Shown in pieces: positions 16,005 to 17,500 of a stretch of DNA of 17,500 nt. The position numbers and the translations under genes were made by a program. The stretch is from Halisarca cf. caerulea. Lineage: Eukaryota > Porifera > Demospongiae > Chondrillida > Halisarcidae. A model generated the notes under the pieces. The model ran no database searches. It saw nothing but the letters and a program-made list of their open reading frames with translations, and was not told the DNA's origin. Within the stretch, counting starts at the first letter, position 1, and every line of letters starts with the position of its first letter. Location of the stretch: contig CAUJGJ010000242.1 in assembly GCA_963170055.1 (NCBI GenBank), positions 1,867,501 to 1,885,000 on the forward strand, written 5' to 3'.

Positions 16005-17500
16005 CTAAGCCAGAATGAAAGGTGATCACATCTCCTTTTGAAAACATTATAGGGTATAGTTTTATACAAAGACATAAGACTTGGAGATATCAACCAGTAT
16101 ACACATGCATTGTACACATTAATTTTGTGTATCAAATGTGCAACATGCACTTAGAGTAGCGAAAAGGGGTTGTTATTTGCTTATTGGACCTAACTTTGGG
16201 GAAAGCACCATCACGGTGGCAAAATCTACTCAAAATAAGAGAAAGAAACTTCTCGTGTAAAGGCGCGATTCCACTAGAAGGTTTGTTCTTATAACTTCTA
16301 AGAAGCTCCAACTAGAAGCAAACTAATTGTAAAATGTACTAACCATGACCAGCTTATTAACCAGTACTAGATGTTAGTCTAGGTGTTCAATGAAGATGGC
16401 TGTTTAATACCATCCAGCGGTTTAGGATTCTGCTTGACGAATCCCTTGATAGGAGGTTTCCAGGGAGAATCCGAATCTGCTACAGCCCATGCAGTGCTAC
16501 TGATGAAGGGTGGAATTCCCAGAAAAGGCATTATAACACATTGGCTTAAACAGTGAAGTTACGTCACAGACTATTGTGGTTAGTACATTTTACCATGCAC
16601 TTAGAGTGTGTAACTGACTTGTTGTCAGCTGTAGAGTCTGTCTCAGTTGATGCTGTTAGCTCCTTTTTCCACTTCCTCAGTTTACAGACTCCACACACTA
16701 TTCCTTGTACTAGCAATACAGCCACCACACCAATAGCTACCCCTCCAAATAGCCCTCCCACAATTATGGCAGTGTTGTCATTTGCAGATGTTGGAACATT
16801 CAACAAGGCTGAATAAGGATAGAGAATGAAACAGACACTGTAGATGTACATGATGAGGTAAAGCAGGACTATGTATTGACACATATTACAACACTTGGTC
16901 CTTATACTGTTTTCAGTGTCTCCCTTAATCTTCCATGCAATTCTCACTTGTAACTTGAACTGAATACACATGCGGACGTGTTTGCATGCATGCACATACA
17001 CAAATTCACATGCACCGCAGGTGTGACATGTACAACATGTGTAGTGTTACCAAAATGGCCGCCCTAAAGTCGGCTGAAATCAACCCCCTCTTTCCTTGTG
17101 TTTATTGTATTTATGTAATACAAAAAGCATACTAAACATTAATATGACTATTTAATGCTACAAGAATTCACTTGACTTTGTTGCCAATACTTTTGCAAAG
17201 CCGAAAAAACGACCACAGATTCAGACCTTAAAAATAACTTTAGTGTAAAAACCGGTCATGTACACCAAACAAGCCAACACAGCAAGGCCTAGCCCACCTG
17301 TAGTACCAAACATTGTCTTCACAGTTCCTGATCTGTTGCTAACAAAAGTCCAAATCTCCACTTCATACCTAGTACCTGGTTTGAGTACAGGTGTAGTGTA
17401 CTGTCTCTGTGTAGCAGTCTTCTGTACAGTACTACTCCAACTACCAGGTGATCCACAAGATGGACTCTCACGATATCTGAGTTGATAGGCAACAGGATTT
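15911..17500 (-). CDS. Gene 1: 3' end of FN3/TM receptor paralog (partial)
   Basis: The exons are 17298 to beyond 17500 (FN3), 16619-16808 (TM) and 15911-16004 (tail, stop at 15911-15913). The introns are GT-AG, phase 1 then phase 2, exactly as in gene 2. The visible protein is the second half of an FN3 domain, one TM helix and a 30-residue tyrosine tail. The 5' part, presumably signal peptide and further Ig/FN3 domains, is off the right edge. Its role is probably the same as gene 2's: surface recognition with an adaptor-binding tail. The frame is intact throughout. Confidence 0.75.
16005..16618 (-). other. Gene 1 intron between TM and tail exons
   Basis: A 614-bp intron (GTCAGT donor, CTTAG acceptor). 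It contains a 150-bp stretch at 16379-16531 that is open on both strands (see findings) but lacks splice sites. Confidence 0.5.
16619..16808 (-). CDS. Gene 1 transmembrane exon
   Basis: Acceptor CTTATTCAG before 16808 (phase 1). The donor AACAA|GTCAGT after 16619 (phase 2) sits at the same place as in gene 2. It encodes a stalk (LLNVPTSANDNT), the TM helix AIIVGGLFGGVAIGVVAVLL and a juxtamembrane CGVCKLRKWKK basic stop-transfer segment, then a Thr/Ser-rich piece. Without splicing the frame would run on to a stop at 16564. The conserved donor and tail exon make the spliced form more likely. Confidence 0.77.
16809..17297 (-). other. Gene 1 intron between FN3 and TM exons
   Basis: A 489-bp intron (CAG|GTGGGC donor, TTCAG acceptor). 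It includes a small CpG-bearing patch (ATGGCCGCCC near 17055) of the sort also seen in the two candidate mobile elements. Confidence 0.45.
17298..17500 (-). CDS. Gene 1 membrane-proximal FN3 exon (partial)
   Basis: Open across the window edge; donor CAG|GTGGGC after 17298, phase 1. It reads as the second half of an FN3 domain: AYQLRYRES (C strand), WSSTVQKTATQRQYT, then LKPGTRYEVEIWTFVSN (L-x-P-G-x-x-Y hallmark) with an N-R-S sequon. It belongs to a different FN3 subtype from the Cys-pair FN3s of gene 2 and is closer to gene 3's last visible FN3. Confidence 0.75.

Overview
The window looks like eukaryotic genomic DNA, most likely from a demosponge (Amphimedon-like). This rests on the AT-rich sequence, abundant TA/CA/GT microsatellites, GT-AG introns, and FN3 domains of a style I associate with sponges (a Cys pair, and a W-V-A-A-V-S-S strand). 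The organism call is inference. Every gene I can support lies on the minus strand, so transcription runs from high to low coordinates.

The core of the window is a tandem array of paralogous type I membrane receptor genes built from immunoglobulin (Ig) and fibronectin type III (FN3) domains. Gene 1 (15911 to beyond 17500) shows only its 3' end: half an FN3 domain, a transmembrane (TM) exon and a short tyrosine-bearing tail exon. Gene 2 (5565-12586) can be assembled completely from seven exons: signal peptide, FN3, Ig, FN3, FN3, TM, tail. Its exon phases agree throughout and the joined frame is an exact 533 codons (532 aa plus stop). Gene 3 (351-3373, running off the left edge) has signal-Ig-FN3-FN3-FN3. 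All three of its FN3 exons carry frame-breaking indels relative to intact copies, so it looks like a recent pseudogene unless the assembly is faulty.

The genes share a modular design. Extracellular exons are flanked by phase-1 introns, so exons can be duplicated or shuffled without breaking the frame, and domain order does differ between genes 2 and 3. The TM exon joins the tail exon through a phase-2 intron. The tail exons of genes 1 and 2 are both exactly 94 nt and carry aligned Y-x-x-V/I motifs, which suggests phosphotyrosine signalling or adaptor binding. Three near-identical signal-peptide exons (3337-3373, 12547-12586, 15095-15134) sit below homologous upstream segments. The one at 15.1 kb has no gene of its own and may be an alternative first exon of gene 2 or the remnant of another gene.

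The remaining sequence is introns and spacers with microsatellites, a CpG-rich hairpin element (about 1660-1972), a probable non-autonomous DNA transposon (6128-7055) with a 19-G run, a dispersed repeat shared between about 3.8 kb and 14.7 kb, and a few orphan open stretches of uncertain meaning. I saw no rRNA, tRNA or CRISPR.
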